Shown here one piece after another: positions 1 through 7,482 of a stretch of 9,977 nt of DNA. The DNA lies in assembly GCA_045106295.1 (NCBI GenBank), contig JBGCEI010000056.1, positions 1 to 9,977 on the forward strand, in the 5' to 3' direction. The position numbers and the translations under genes were made by a program. The stretch is from WTJX01 sp045106295 (lineage in GTDB: Bacteria > Bacteroidota > Bacteroidia > Cytophagales > JAAEPT01). Below the pieces are notes generated by a model. The model ran no database searches. It worked only from the letters and a program-made list of their open reading frames with translations, and was not told the DNA's origin. Position 1 is the first letter of the stretch. The number at the start of each line of letters is the position of its first letter.

Positions 1-1
1 T

Positions 2-850
2 GCAGGTGCAGCTGTACGTAGCAGCTTATTTTTTACAAATGGTAGTACCGATACATTAACAGTTATTGATAGGCATTTTGTATCATTTTCTTATACTACT
101 ACCTATTCTTGTAATGATATTTCTGATACACTAGAGCCATTAATAAGAGATATTCACAATTTTTCAGACGAAAGTACTTTTTACACTTATACTGCTTCCC
201 CTACAGGTTTGGCTATTGCAGATAGCAATGGTTTTATTGTTCTAAATCAAAGTCAATCAAATACCTACACCATAAGCTTACAGACGGAATACTGTACAGA
301 CGATAACACCTTTGAATTACCCGTTTACCCTAATCTAAACCCCGATGCAGGGAACGACTTTGTATTTACAGAGCAGTTATTTTGTGGGCAAGACTCTGTG
401 ACCATTACAATCGATAGTGCTTTTTTTGAAAGAGGTTCTTCAGCAAGTAATGCTATATACATCACAAATGATTTATCAAACCTTGAGCAAACTAATCTAC
501 CTAGCCAGTCTATTACATTAGCAGAAGGAAACTATTTCTTATCTATACGTAATCAGTTTGGACCAACCTGTAGGGATACTTTCAAAGTAGAAGTCCTTGA
601 TTTTTGTAATATCCAAGAAGATGAAAACAAACCAATTCTTGCTCCCAACCAAACAGGTGACTACCAAGAATTCGCTATCTCTGACACAGGAAATGTCACC
701 ATTTTTAATAAAGAAGGTCGTCTAATGAATCGCTTTGAGGCTCCAGTAATTTGGGATGGAGCCAATTCTAATGGACAATCGCTACCTACAGGTCTTTATT
801 TCATAATTCTGGATGACAAAAAGAAATACGAAATCACCATCGTCCGATAA
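2..850 (+). CDS. Secreted/surface protein with T9SS type B (gliding motility-associated) C-terminal domain, 5'-truncated by window edge
   Basis: The frame is open from the window edge to TAA at 848-850, giving 282 visible residues; the true start lies outside, and the TTG at 209 is only an internal codon. The last ~75 residues match the type B type IX secretion sorting domain (CHU_C/TIGR04131-like): a PN-x-TGDYQEFAI segment, then NVTIFNKEGRLM, then WDGANSNGQSLPTGLYF, ending in ITIVR. In this family the domain directs a Sec-exported protein through the T9SS outer-membrane machinery and is then removed or used for attachment. Upstream, Cys-containing beta-type repeats (SCND, EYCTDD, FCGQDS, TCRDTF, DFCN) resemble the Ig/SprB-like modules of large adhesins. 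The function of the missing N-terminal part is unknown. No terminator directly follows the stop; the bidirectional hairpin at 1327-1358 may serve. Confidence 0.85.
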   Translation, partial: AGAAVRSSLFFTNGSTDTLTVIDRHFVSFSYTTTYSCNDISDTLEPLIRDIHNFSDESTFYTYTASPTGLAIADSNGFIVLNQSQSNTYTISLQTEYCTDDNTFELPVYPNLNPDAGNDFVFTEQLFCGQDSVTITIDSAFFERGSSASNAIYITNDLSNLEQTNLPSQSITLAEGNYFLSIRNQFGPTCRDTFKVEVLDFCNIQEDENKPILAPNQTGDYQEFAISDTGNVTIFNKEGRLMNRFEAPVIWDGANSNGQSLPTGLYFIILDDKKKYEITIVR

Positions 851-854
851 TCTC

Positions 855-1133
855 TCAATAATCAAAAGAAATACTATCGTTTACTCTATCTTCTACTTCG
901 TAATCGCTTAATCCGTACCATGTTTGAAGTAAACACATCTTGAATAGTAATAAACCATCATAACTAGGTTTACCAGTAGCACTACTCCCTTTTTTATAAT
1001 GCTTCGAAATTACTTTACTAATCGCTTCCCAGTCTAAAAGAGTATTGATTTGTGTGAAAAACGTCTTTTTTATCTTTCTTGTGCGTAAATCACAGATACT
1101 ATCTGCTAAGGTTGGTACTAGTTGTTTCTGCAT
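855..1133 (-). pseudogene. IS5-family transposase, N-terminal remnant
   Basis: The 92 residues match the N-terminal DUF772 region of IS5-type transposases: residues ~55-90 read KPSYDGLLLFKMCLLQ, TWYGLSDYEVEDRV and NDSISF. Full-length relatives are about 300 aa or more and carry a DDE catalytic domain, which is absent here. Homology stops after the Phe codon at 864-866; Asp-Tyr-stop follow. The remnant ends 4 bp from the stop codon of the convergent secreted-protein gene, so the deletion junction lies at about 851-864. The start ATG (1131-1133) is intact. Upstream on the minus strand, 1172-1184 is a small palindrome (ACCGT-GCA-ACGGT) that could lie near the IS terminus, but with the other end missing no terminal inverted repeat can be confirmed. 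It should be catalytically dead. Confidence 0.85.
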
Positions 1134-1224
1134 ACTTGAAAATAACCTTTTTTAACCTATTTCTCAAATTTACCGTGCAACGGTCTTAATTCGTTATGAG
1201 AAGTTAATTAGCAAGAAATCAGGG

Positions 1225-1271
1225 GTTTAGCTCATTTCAGCCTAGCACCGCTAGGGTTAAATTGGCTAAAC
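1225..1271. repeat. 47-bp imperfect palindrome
   Basis: Two 22-nt arms (1225-1246 and 1250-1271) flank a 3-nt loop and pair at 18 of 22 positions. The outer 7 bp (GTTTAGC/GCTAAAC) and inner 6 bp (CCTAGC/GCTAGG) are perfect. Neither strand has a T-run after it, so it does not look like an intrinsic terminator. It lies in the gene-free stretch between the IS5 remnant and the htpG terminator. It may be a REP-like or MITE-like element or part of the decayed IS. The rest of 1134-1326 holds nothing else I can support. Confidence 0.6.
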
Positions 1272-1326
1272 TAGCAAAGCGAATTCTAATGCAAAATCCG
1301 AGTTTAATATGAGGGGGAAAAGTATA

Positions 1327-1358
1327 AAAAAAGCCCAATCACACGATCAGGCTTTTTT
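1327..1358 (-). terminator. Intrinsic terminator of htpG, probably bidirectional
   Basis: AAAAAAGCC (1327-1335) pairs perfectly with GGCTTTTTT (1350-1358), with a further 3-bp ATC/GAT stem and an ACAC loop inside. It lies 26 bp past the htpG stop. Read on the minus strand it is a G/C-capped stem followed by a U-run. The A-tract/T-tract symmetry gives a U-run on the plus strand too, so it could also stop read-through from the secreted-protein gene and IS remnant on the left. Confidence 0.85.
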
Positions 1359-1383
1359 AATTTACTAGCAAAATTGGTAAGAA

Positions 1384-3276
1384 CTAGCTTACCAACTCAA
1401 TACTTCTATTCACAAACTTACTCAACGAATCTCCTTTTAACATACCTTGAGAAAGCAAAGCCAAGTCATACACTTGGTTTACCAAACTTTCTTTATTCTC
1501 TTGTTTTGTAGCAGCTAATATCTTCTGTACCAATGGATGGTTTCCATTTACAGAAAGATTGTACTGATCAGGGAAACCGCCCATCATAGCCATAGCTCCG
1601 CCACCACCAGAAGCTTGCATATCCTTCATTCTACGGATAAATTCAGGCATACTAATCGTAGCAGGTAAATCTTCAGAAGAAAGCGATTCTATCGCTACAG
1701 TAACAGACTTATCGTCAATTGTTTTTTCAAACAACTCCTTCACTGTAGTTGTTTCCTTTTCAGACAACACACTTTCTAGCTTCTCATCTTTATCGATCAG
1801 TTTTTCTACGTTGTCAGAATCCACTCGTTTCAACTGAAATTTCTCCACCTTCGATTCCAACTGATTTACAAAGTGACTGTCTATGATCGTATCTAATTTC
1901 AATACATCATAGCCTTTACGCTTGGCAGAATCAATGTAAGTCGCTTGCGCATCGGCATTGTTCGTGTACAGCGCCACTATGTTTTCGTCTTTATCCGTTT
2001 GCAATGTTTTCACTTTCTCTTTGTACTCCTCTAACGTAGAAAAACTGCCATCTACACTTTCGTAAAGACAAAACTTGTCTGACTTATCGTAGAATTTATC
2101 TTCGCTTATCATACCGTATTTCACAAATACACTGATACTCTCCCACTTCTCTTCGTACGACTTACGATCGCTCTTCATTAAATCCTGAAGCTTGTCAGCT
2201 ACTTTTTTAGTGATATGTGCATTAATCTTTCTCACATTTGCATCCGCCTGTAACGAACTTCTAGAAACATTCAATGGAATATCTGGAGAGTCAATCACAC
2301 CATGCAACAACATTAAGAATTCAGGAACTACATTCTTTACTTCATCTGTAATGTACACCTGTCTTGAGTAAAGCTGAATCTTACTTTTCCCTGGGTCTAC
2401 ATCTTGCTTTATCTTAGGGAAATACAATACGCCTGTCAAATTAAACGGATAGTCTACATTCAAGTGAATCCAAAATAACGGATCTTCAGAGAATGGATAC
2501 AACTCTTTGTAGAAAGCGATATAGTCTTCGTCTTTTAGATCTGATGGAGACTTTGTCCAGATAGGATGAGGATTATTAATAATATTATCCTTCTTTACTG
2601 TTTTGTACTTAGGCTTCCCATCTTTGTCTTCTCCATCTGGAATACTTTCATCTTTTTCTCCAAATTGGATTTCTACAGGTAAGAATTTAGCGTACTTATC
2701 TAATAAACCTTGGATTCTAGCTTCCTCTAAAAACTCTGCTGTATCATCCCCTACATGTAAGATGATATCAGTACCTCTTTCTTTTTTTTCTGCTTTACTT
2801 ATTTCAAAACTTGTCGAACCATCGCACTCCCAACGAGCCGCTTCACTTCCTTCTTTGTAAGATAATGTTACGATTTCCACTTTCTCTGCTACCATAAAGG
2901 CAGAGTAAAAGCCTAATCCAAAGTGACCAATCATCTGCTGAGCATCCTCAGCATCTTTGTATTTCTCTACAAACTCCGTAGCACCAGAAAAAGCAATCTG
3001 ATTGATGTATTTTTTAATATCCTCGGCAGTCATACCGATTCCGTTGTCACTAATCGTGATTTTCTTATTCTCCTTATCTACCGATACCTTGACTTTTATT
3101 TCTCCTAAATCACCACTAAACTCACCGATGGATGATAAATGGATTAACTTTTGAGACGCATCTACTGCATTAGAGACTAACTCACGCAAAAATATCTCAT
3201 TATCTGAGTACAAAAACTTTTTAATAATCGGAAAAATATTTTCCGAATGTATGGATATGGTTCCCTTTTCTGACAT
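1384..3276 (-). CDS. htpG: Molecular chaperone HtpG (bacterial Hsp90)
   Basis: Encodes a 630-aa cytosolic ATP-dependent dimeric chaperone. The start was placed at ATG 3274-3276 (MSEKGTISIHSENIF), where family homology begins; an upstream in-frame ATG (3325-3327) would add 17 unrelated residues. The N-terminal GHKL ATPase domain shows RELVSNAVDA (31-40, with E32, N36 and D39), DNGIG (77-81), the lid glycine loop IGHFGLGFYSAF (116-127) and GTDIILHV (168-175). The middle domain carries the conserved Arg of LNVSRSSLQ (R339), which contacts ATP phosphate in Hsp90s. The C-terminal dimerisation region has a short Gly/Met-rich loop followed by FPDQYNLSVNGNHPLV. Length is normal for the family (E. coli 624 aa). 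It is monocistronic, divergent from sucA, and ends at its own terminator. No CIRCE operator is visible upstream. Confidence 0.97.
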   Translation of the reverse strand: MSEKGTISIHSENIFPIIKKFLYSDNEIFLRELVSNAVDASQKLIHLSSIGEFSGDLGEIKVKVSVDKENKKITISDNGIGMTAEDIKKYINQIAFSGATEFVEKYKDAEDAQQMIGHFGLGFYSAFMVAEKVEIVTLSYKEGSEAARWECDGSTSFEISKAEKKERGTDIILHVGDDTAEFLEEARIQGLLDKYAKFLPVEIQFGEKDESIPDGEDKDGKPKYKTVKKDNIINNPHPIWTKSPSDLKDEDYIAFYKELYPFSEDPLFWIHLNVDYPFNLTGVLYFPKIKQDVDPGKSKIQLYSRQVYITDEVKNVVPEFLMLLHGVIDSPDIPLNVSRSSLQADANVRKINAHITKKVADKLQDLMKSDRKSYEEKWESISVFVKYGMISEDKFYDKSDKFCLYESVDGSFSTLEEYKEKVKTLQTDKDENIVALYTNNADAQATYIDSAKRKGYDVLKLDTIIDSHFVNQLESKVEKFQLKRVDSDNVEKLIDKDEKLESVLSEKETTTVKELFEKTIDDKSVTVAIESLSSEDLPATISMPEFIRRMKDMQASGGGGAMAMMGGFPDQYNLSVNGNHPLVQKILAATKQENKESLVNQVYDLALLSQGMLKGDSLSKFVNRSIELVS

Positions 3277-3361
3277 GATTGTATTATTTTTTTTTAAACA
3301 AAAAATACTAGACGAAAACCATACCACGAGCCAGAGACTGACAAGATGACTTGTTTTTTTT

Positions 3362-3600
3362 ATAGCATTCCCCTTCGTTACACTCTCGGGTCGGGCTATC
3401 CGCTGTATCTTTTGCTTCCTTCGGTCACAAAAGGATGCCGCTTCTATCCACTAATGCACCCATCCCACCAATATCAGAGTTGCTTAAAGCAACCCTCAAC
3501 ACTTTTTTTCCGAAGCTCTACGCCATCGAGTAACCTGGGGTCTCCATCAATTTTTCGCACCTATCTCCCTTTGGAAATAATACTGTTTGGGATTCTCTCC
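3362..3600. other. Structured intergenic element between htpG and sucA; possible RNA or repeat element
   Basis: This gene-free block differs in composition from its A/T-rich flanks, being more C-rich on the plus strand. It contains an imperfect hairpin (3405-3414 with 3428-3438, CTTTTG/CAAAAG core, 13-nt loop), bracketed by related motifs CCGCTGTATC (3400-3409) and CCGCTTCTATC (3438-3448). A second hairpin, GTTGCT-TAA-AGCAAC, lies at 3479-3493. On the minus strand the core reads GATAGAAGCGG, then the stem, then GATACAGCGGATAG. From memory, unchecked, similar paired AGCGG motifs around a CCTTTTG/CAAAAG stem recur between genes in Flavobacteriia genomes. It could be a non-coding RNA, a dispersed repeat or a decayed gene. 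An 85-codon open frame here (3346-3603, plus) has no protein-like features and is not called. Confidence 0.4.
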
Positions 3601-3655
3601 TGAAAAAGGAATAATCAATAAAAACAATAAGCTAAATCAATATTCGCATAAGCAG

Positions 3656-3687
3656 TTATTCTTAATTAATTATTATTCCTACATTTG
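3656..3687 (+). promoter_or_regulatory. Probable Bacteroidota-type promoter of sucA
   Basis: TACATTTG at 3680-3687 fits the Bacteroidota -7 consensus TAnnTTTG exactly. The -33 position, about 21 bp upstream, has only TTA (3656-3658) rather than TTG. If used, the transcript would begin near 3692-3695, leaving a leader of about 10 nt before the ATG at 3702 or about 20 nt before the ATG at 3714. No Shine-Dalgarno is visible. The assignment rests on the consensus match and position only. Confidence 0.45.
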
Positions 3688-3701
3688 ATGTAGGTTAAAC
3701 A

Positions 3702-6461
3702 ATGATTATCGAAATGGATTCTTTTTCTTACATCGCCAATGCAGACGTCAACTACGTAGACGAATTGTACAACAAATACAAAGCGGACCCTACTTCAGTA
3801 GACGATAGCTGGCAAAAATTCTTTCAAGGATTTGATTTCAATGTAGAACACGGTATTTCCAACATCTCCTCACCTACTCCTGCTGGAACAGCTACCGCTT
3901 CTAGTAATGCGGAAAAAGAAATTGCAGTTTACAAATTAATTAACGCATACAGAGGAAGAGCTCACCTAAGAGCAAAAACAAACCCTGTACGGACAAGAAA
4001 AGACAGGGTTCCTTACCTAGAGCTAGAACATTTCGGTTTATCGAAAGATGACTTAAAAACAACTTTTGAAGCAGGTAAAGAATTAGGGCTTGAAAATGCG
4101 ACACTTAGAGAAATAATAAGTGCTTTAAAAAAGATTTACGAAGGAACACTTGGGTTCGAGTATTTATACATCCGTCACAAAGACAGACAGGATTGGTTTA
4201 GAAATAAGATCGAAAAAGAATCGTTGAACTATCAACCAGATCCTGAAAACGTAAAACGTATTCTTTCAAAACTAAATGAAGCAGTTGTTTTTGAGAATTT
4301 CTTACATACTAAATACATAGGCCAGAAACGTTTTTCACTAGAAGGTGGAGAAACAACTATTCCTGCATTAGATGCTTTAATTAATAAAGGTTCAGAATTA
4401 GGTGTAGAAGAATTTGTGATAGGTATGGCACACAGAGGGCGTTTGAATGTCTTAGCCAATACCATGGGAAAAACATACGAACACATCTTTACAGAATTCG
4501 AAGGGCACGTAATTCCTGAAGCAGGAATGGGTGATGGTGATGTAAAATATCACATGGGCTATTCTAGTGACGTAAAAGCTGCTAATGGTAAAGATGTACA
4601 CCTGAGCCTTGCTCCTAACCCATCCCACTTAGAAGCGGTGAACCCAGTGGTAGAAGGATATGTACGAGCTAAAGTAGATCGTTTGTACAAAGACTATTCT
4701 AAAATTGTTCCTATCCTTATTCATGGTGACTCCGCCGTGGCAGGTCAAGGAGTAGTGTACGAAGTAGCGCAAATGATGAAGCTTGAAGGATACAAAACGG
4801 GTGGAACTATTCACTTTGTGATTAACAACCAAGTAGGTTTTACGACTGATTTCGAAGATGCTCGATCAAGTATCTACTGTACAGACGTCGCTAAGGTAGT
4901 AGATGCACCTGTATTTCACGTAAATGGCGACGATCCTGAAGCCGTAGTTTTTGCGATGAAACTAGCCATTGAATACAGACAAAAATTTGAGCGTGATGTT
5001 TACGTAGATATGGTCTGTTACCGTAGACATGGTCACAATGAAGCGGATGAACCTAAATTCACACAGCCAAAACTTTATAGTGTGATATCTAAGCATCCTA
5101 ACCCTAGAGAAATTTACAACGAACAACTCATCATGAGAGGTGATGTTTCAGCTGATCTAGCAAAAGACATGGACAAAGCCTTCCGTAGTTTACTTCAAGA
5201 TAGGCTAAACATGGTGAAAGAGAAAAAAGAAAAAGCAGTCAAAAAACAAGTAATGGAATCCGAGTGGAGCAGCATGACTTGGGCTACTGAAAAAGACTTT
5301 GAAAAATCTCCTGCCACTGGTGTTAGTGAAGCTACTATCAAAAAAGTAGGTGATGCTTTGGTAAAACTTCCAGAAGAGTTTAAGCCATTGAAACAAATAG
5401 AACGACTCATTAAAAACAGAAACGAGCAGTTTTTCGATAAGAAAGAATTGGATTGGGCTTCCGCTGAATTGCTCGCCTACGGCTCATTGATGCTAGAAGG
5501 AAAGCAAGTTCGTTTAAGTGGACAGGACTGTCAGCGTGGAACATTCTCTCACAGACATGCCGTATTAAAAGATGCTGAAACAGGAGCCGAATACAACAGT
5601 TTAGATGGCGTAGATGGAATGGACGAGACCTTTAGAGTCTACAACTCTTTCCTTTCTGAAAATGCGGTATTAGGTTTTGATTTTGGGTATTCCATGGCAA
5701 ATCCTAATGCATTAACTATTTGGGAAGCACAATTTGGTGATTTTGCCAATGGTGCACAGGTAGTTATTGACCAGTTCATTAGTTCCTCAGAAACAAAATG
5801 GGGACGTATGAGTGGTTTAGTGATGCTTTTACCTCACGGACAGGAAGGGCAAGGTCCTGAGCATTCAAGTGCTCGTCTGGAACGATTCTTAAAGAACTGT
5901 GCCGACAACAATATGGTAGTAGCGAATATGACTGAGCCATCTAACTTCTTCCATGCGTTGAGAAGACAGATGACATGGAACTTTAGAAAGCCATTGGTAG
6001 TGATGTCTCCAAAATCGTTATTGAGACATCCATTAGTAAAATCTAAAGTAAGTAACTTTACCAAAGGAGGCTTCCAAGAAACAATAGACGATTCTTATGT
6101 AAAAGCAGCAGATGTGAAAAAAGTAGTTTTCTGTTCTGGTAAAGTGTATTACGATTTATTAGAGAAACAACAAAAAGAAAAACGCAAAGACGTAGCAATT
6201 GTTCGACTAGAGCAACTCTACCCTTTCCCAACAAAACAAATACAGAAGATCGTTTCTAAATACAAAAAGGCAAAATTCAACTGGGTTCAAGAAGAGCCAA
6301 AGAATGCTGGGGCTTGGGGATTCATTTTACGCTCTACTTACCACGAAGACTACACTTTAACCTGTGTATCTCGTTCAGAGTCAGCCTCACCAGCAGTAGG
6401 GTACAAAAACGTATACGACTTAAAACAAAAAGAAATTGTAGAACAAGCATTTTCTGTTTAG
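3702..6461 (+). CDS. sucA: 2-oxoglutarate dehydrogenase E1 component
   Basis: The product (919 aa) is the thiamine-diphosphate-dependent E1 subunit that decarboxylates 2-oxoglutarate and succinylates the lipoyl group of E2 in the TCA cycle. The N-terminal E2-binding segment reads MDSFSYIANADVNYVDELY, then DDSWQKFFQGF. The TPP-binding half has AHRGRLNV (243-250), KYHMGYSSD (282-290), APNPSHLEAVNPV (304-316), HGDSAVAGQG (341-350, with the Mg-binding Asp) and NNQVGFTT (375-382). The C-terminal transketolase half has SGQDCQRGTFSHRHAVL, then LPHGQEGQGPEHSSARLERF. The family often starts at MDSFS, so Met5 (ATG 3714) may be the true start; the predicted short leader does not settle this. Length is normal. 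sucB follows only after two inserted genes (Fic and a small secreted protein). Confidence 0.96.
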   Translation: MIIEMDSFSYIANADVNYVDELYNKYKADPTSVDDSWQKFFQGFDFNVEHGISNISSPTPAGTATASSNAEKEIAVYKLINAYRGRAHLRAKTNPVRTRKDRVPYLELEHFGLSKDDLKTTFEAGKELGLENATLREIISALKKIYEGTLGFEYLYIRHKDRQDWFRNKIEKESLNYQPDPENVKRILSKLNEAVVFENFLHTKYIGQKRFSLEGGETTIPALDALINKGSELGVEEFVIGMAHRGRLNVLANTMGKTYEHIFTEFEGHVIPEAGMGDGDVKYHMGYSSDVKAANGKDVHLSLAPNPSHLEAVNPVVEGYVRAKVDRLYKDYSKIVPILIHGDSAVAGQGVVYEVAQMMKLEGYKTGGTIHFVINNQVGFTTDFEDARSSIYCTDVAKVVDAPVFHVNGDDPEAVVFAMKLAIEYRQKFERDVYVDMVCYRRHGHNEADEPKFTQPKLYSVISKHPNPREIYNEQLIMRGDVSADLAKDMDKAFRSLLQDRLNMVKEKKEKAVKKQVMESEWSSMTWATEKDFEKSPATGVSEATIKKVGDALVKLPEEFKPLKQIERLIKNRNEQFFDKKELDWASAELLAYGSLMLEGKQVRLSGQDCQRGTFSHRHAVLKDAETGAEYNSLDGVDGMDETFRVYNSFLSENAVLGFDFGYSMANPNALTIWEAQFGDFANGAQVVIDQFISSSETKWGRMSGLVMLLPHGQEGQGPEHSSARLERFLKNCADNNMVVANMTEPSNFFHALRRQMTWNFRKPLVVMSPKSLLRHPLVKSKVSNFTKGGFQETIDDSYVKAADVKKVVFCSGKVYYDLLEKQQKEKRKDVAIVRLEQLYPFPTKQIQKIVSKYKKAKFNWVQEEPKNAGAWGFILRSTYHEDYTLTCVSRSESASPAVGYKNVYDLKQKEIVEQAFSV

Positions 6462-6464
6462 ACT

Positions 6465-6500
6465 GTAAGACTTTTAGATAATTAGATTTTAAGACAATAG
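6465..6500 (+). repeat. A/T-rich word repeat left of the Fic gene
   Basis: The 45-bp sucA-Fic spacer is built of short related words (AAGACTTTTAGAT, TTAGATTTTAAGAC). The 10-mer GATTTTAAGA at 6485-6494 recurs identically just after the Fic gene at 7298-7307. The two copies may reflect a shared spacer-repeat family or the edges of an inserted module; low complexity limits certainty. Confidence 0.4.
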
Positions 6501-6506
6501 AGTTAT

Positions 6507-7292
6507 ATGTGGGAGCGATTAGCCATAGCGAGAAAAAAGTACCTTGACTTACAGTTGAGTGAGGCGCTTGACTATGAGGAATTCACCATGATTTCTATTG
6601 TCTACAATTCTACTAAAATAGAAGGGTGTTCCTTGACGGAAAACGATACCAAAGTATTGCTTGAAAATGATATTACGGCAAAAGGAAAGCCTTTATCGGA
6701 TCATATGATGGTGAAAGATCATTTTACGGCTTTTAAATACATCAAAGAAGAGGCGAAAAGCAAGCGTACGCTTTCTATTCCGTTTATTCAAGAAGTTGGT
6801 GGTTTGGTGATGAAAAACACGGGCGGAGAGGTAAATACCATGCTAGGGAATTACAATACAGCTAGTGGCGATTTGCGATTGAGCCAAGTGTATGTAGACC
6901 ACAAATACTTTCCAGACAGCAAAAAGGTAAAGCCGCTATTAACTGAATTAGTGGCGACTGTAAACGAACGCATAGACACCGTTTCTGAAACGGAGACTGT
7001 AAAACTAGCGGCAGACATCCATTACAATTTAGTAAACATCCACCCTTTCGGTGTTGGAAACGGTAGAACATCTCGCTTGTTTATGAACTACATTCAGTTG
7101 TACCATAACGAGCCCTTGATTAAAATTTTTACAGAAGACAGGGCCGAATACATACAAGCACTAAACGACACAGAAGAAAAAAATGACAATTCCATTTTCA
7201 GAAACTTCATTTGCTCGCAGCAGATTAAGTTTTATGAGAGTGAAATCACGAAGTTCACTAAAAAGGATAAAGGATTTTCCTTTTTGTTTTGA
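6507..7292 (+). CDS. Fic-domain protein (class II type), with altered catalytic motif
   Basis: The 261-aa protein has the Fic/DOC layout. The N-terminal inhibitory-helix motif S/T-x3-E-G/N is seen as STKIEG (35-40), followed by CSLTENDTKVLLEN and GKPLSDHMMVKDH. The flap region is around MLGNYNTASGDLRL (112-125). The Fic core is HPFGVGNGRTSR (179-190). Family members usually transfer AMP from ATP to a hydroxyl side chain of a target, and the N-terminal motif Glu blocks ATP, which makes this a class II (autoinhibited) form. The core has Val183 (GTT, 7053-7055) where the family has Asp or Glu, the residue that coordinates Mg2+; His179 and both Args are kept. Activity may be reduced or different. 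No antitoxin gene is adjacent. It separates sucA from sucB, 45 bp after sucA, with no recognisable promoter. The target is unknown. Confidence 0.88.
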   Translation: MWERLAIARKKYLDLQLSEALDYEEFTMISIVYNSTKIEGCSLTENDTKVLLENDITAKGKPLSDHMMVKDHFTAFKYIKEEAKSKRTLSIPFIQEVGGLVMKNTGGEVNTMLGNYNTASGDLRLSQVYVDHKYFPDSKKVKPLLTELVATVNERIDTVSETETVKLAADIHYNLVNIHPFGVGNGRTSRLFMNYIQLYHNEPLIKIFTEDRAEYIQALNDTEEKNDNSIFRNFICSQQIKFYESEITKFTKKDKGFSFLF

Positions 7293-7297
7293 GATAT

Positions 7298-7326
7298 GAT
7301 TTTAAGAATATTAGATTTGAAGATAA
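7298..7326 (+). repeat. A/T-rich word repeat right of the Fic gene
   Basis: GATTTTAAGA (7298-7307) exactly repeats 6485-6494 and is followed by ATATTAGATTTGAAGAT, a variant of the same words. With the left copy it brackets the Fic gene in direct orientation, beginning 5 bp after the Fic stop. Confidence 0.4.
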
Positions 7327-7345
7327 GAAAACATAACATACTAGG

Positions 7346-7375
7346 TCGTCATTCCCGAGAAATCGGGAATGACGA
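7346..7375. repeat. REP-like palindrome, first copy
   Basis: A perfect 13-bp inverted repeat: TCGTCATTCCCGA (7346-7358), loop GAAA, TCGGGAATGACGA (7363-7375). The GGGAATGACG arm is the form seen in widespread REP-type extragenic palindromes. It could fold strongly in RNA on either strand, but no T-run follows, so a plain terminator is less likely. Confidence 0.8.
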
Positions 7376-7390
7376 ACAGTTTAATTACTG

Positions 7391-7419
7391 GGATTCTTGC
7401 CTACGCAGGAATGACGTAG
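7391..7419. repeat. REP-like palindrome, second diverged copy
   Basis: ATTCTTGC (7393-7400), loop CTAC, GCAGGAAT (7405-7412) forms an 8-bp stem with one G-T wobble. Its right side, AGGAATGACG (7407-7416), repeats the GGGAATGACG of the first copy in the same orientation, 43 bp further on. CTACG/CGTAG (7401-7405/7415-7419) gives an alternative short inverted repeat. The two copies form a BIME-like pair in the Fic-to-small-gene spacer. No REP-associated transposase gene is in the window. Confidence 0.65.
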
Positions 7420-7482
7420 AAAATTGAAAATAAACAATAACTAACATTAAACAGAGCATACCTAATACTAAAAACAACCACC

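Noticed and set aside
1225..1271. Possible integron attC site
   Set aside because: The outer arms GTTTAGC/GCTAAAC do not fit the GTTRRRY/RYYYAAC core, and there is no integrase or cassette array nearby.
2603..2860. 85-codon plus-strand frame inside htpG
   Set aside because: Antisense shadow of conserved HtpG sequence.
3277..3345. Heat-shock operator (CIRCE) or clear promoter for htpG
   Set aside because: No TTAGCACTC-N9-GAGTGCTAA repeat; the best -7 candidates (TATTTTTTG, TATGGTTTT on the minus strand) do not fit the consensus spacing.
3341..3361. ACAAG-ATGA-CTTGT hairpin followed by a T-run, terminator-like on the plus strand
   Set aside because: Only 5 bp and A/T-rich, and no plus-strand gene ends upstream of it; too weak to call.
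3408..3432. Minus-strand GGAAGGAAGC-like string suggesting a 4.5S/SRP RNA
   Set aside because: The string is actually CGAAGGAAGC and lacks the pairing partner and surrounding SRP helix-8 sequence; chance resemblance.
3346..3603. 85-codon open frame on the plus strand in the htpG-sucA gap
   Set aside because: Composition is not protein-like, no domain or signal is recognised, and it coincides with the palindromic element; more likely a chance frame in structured DNA.
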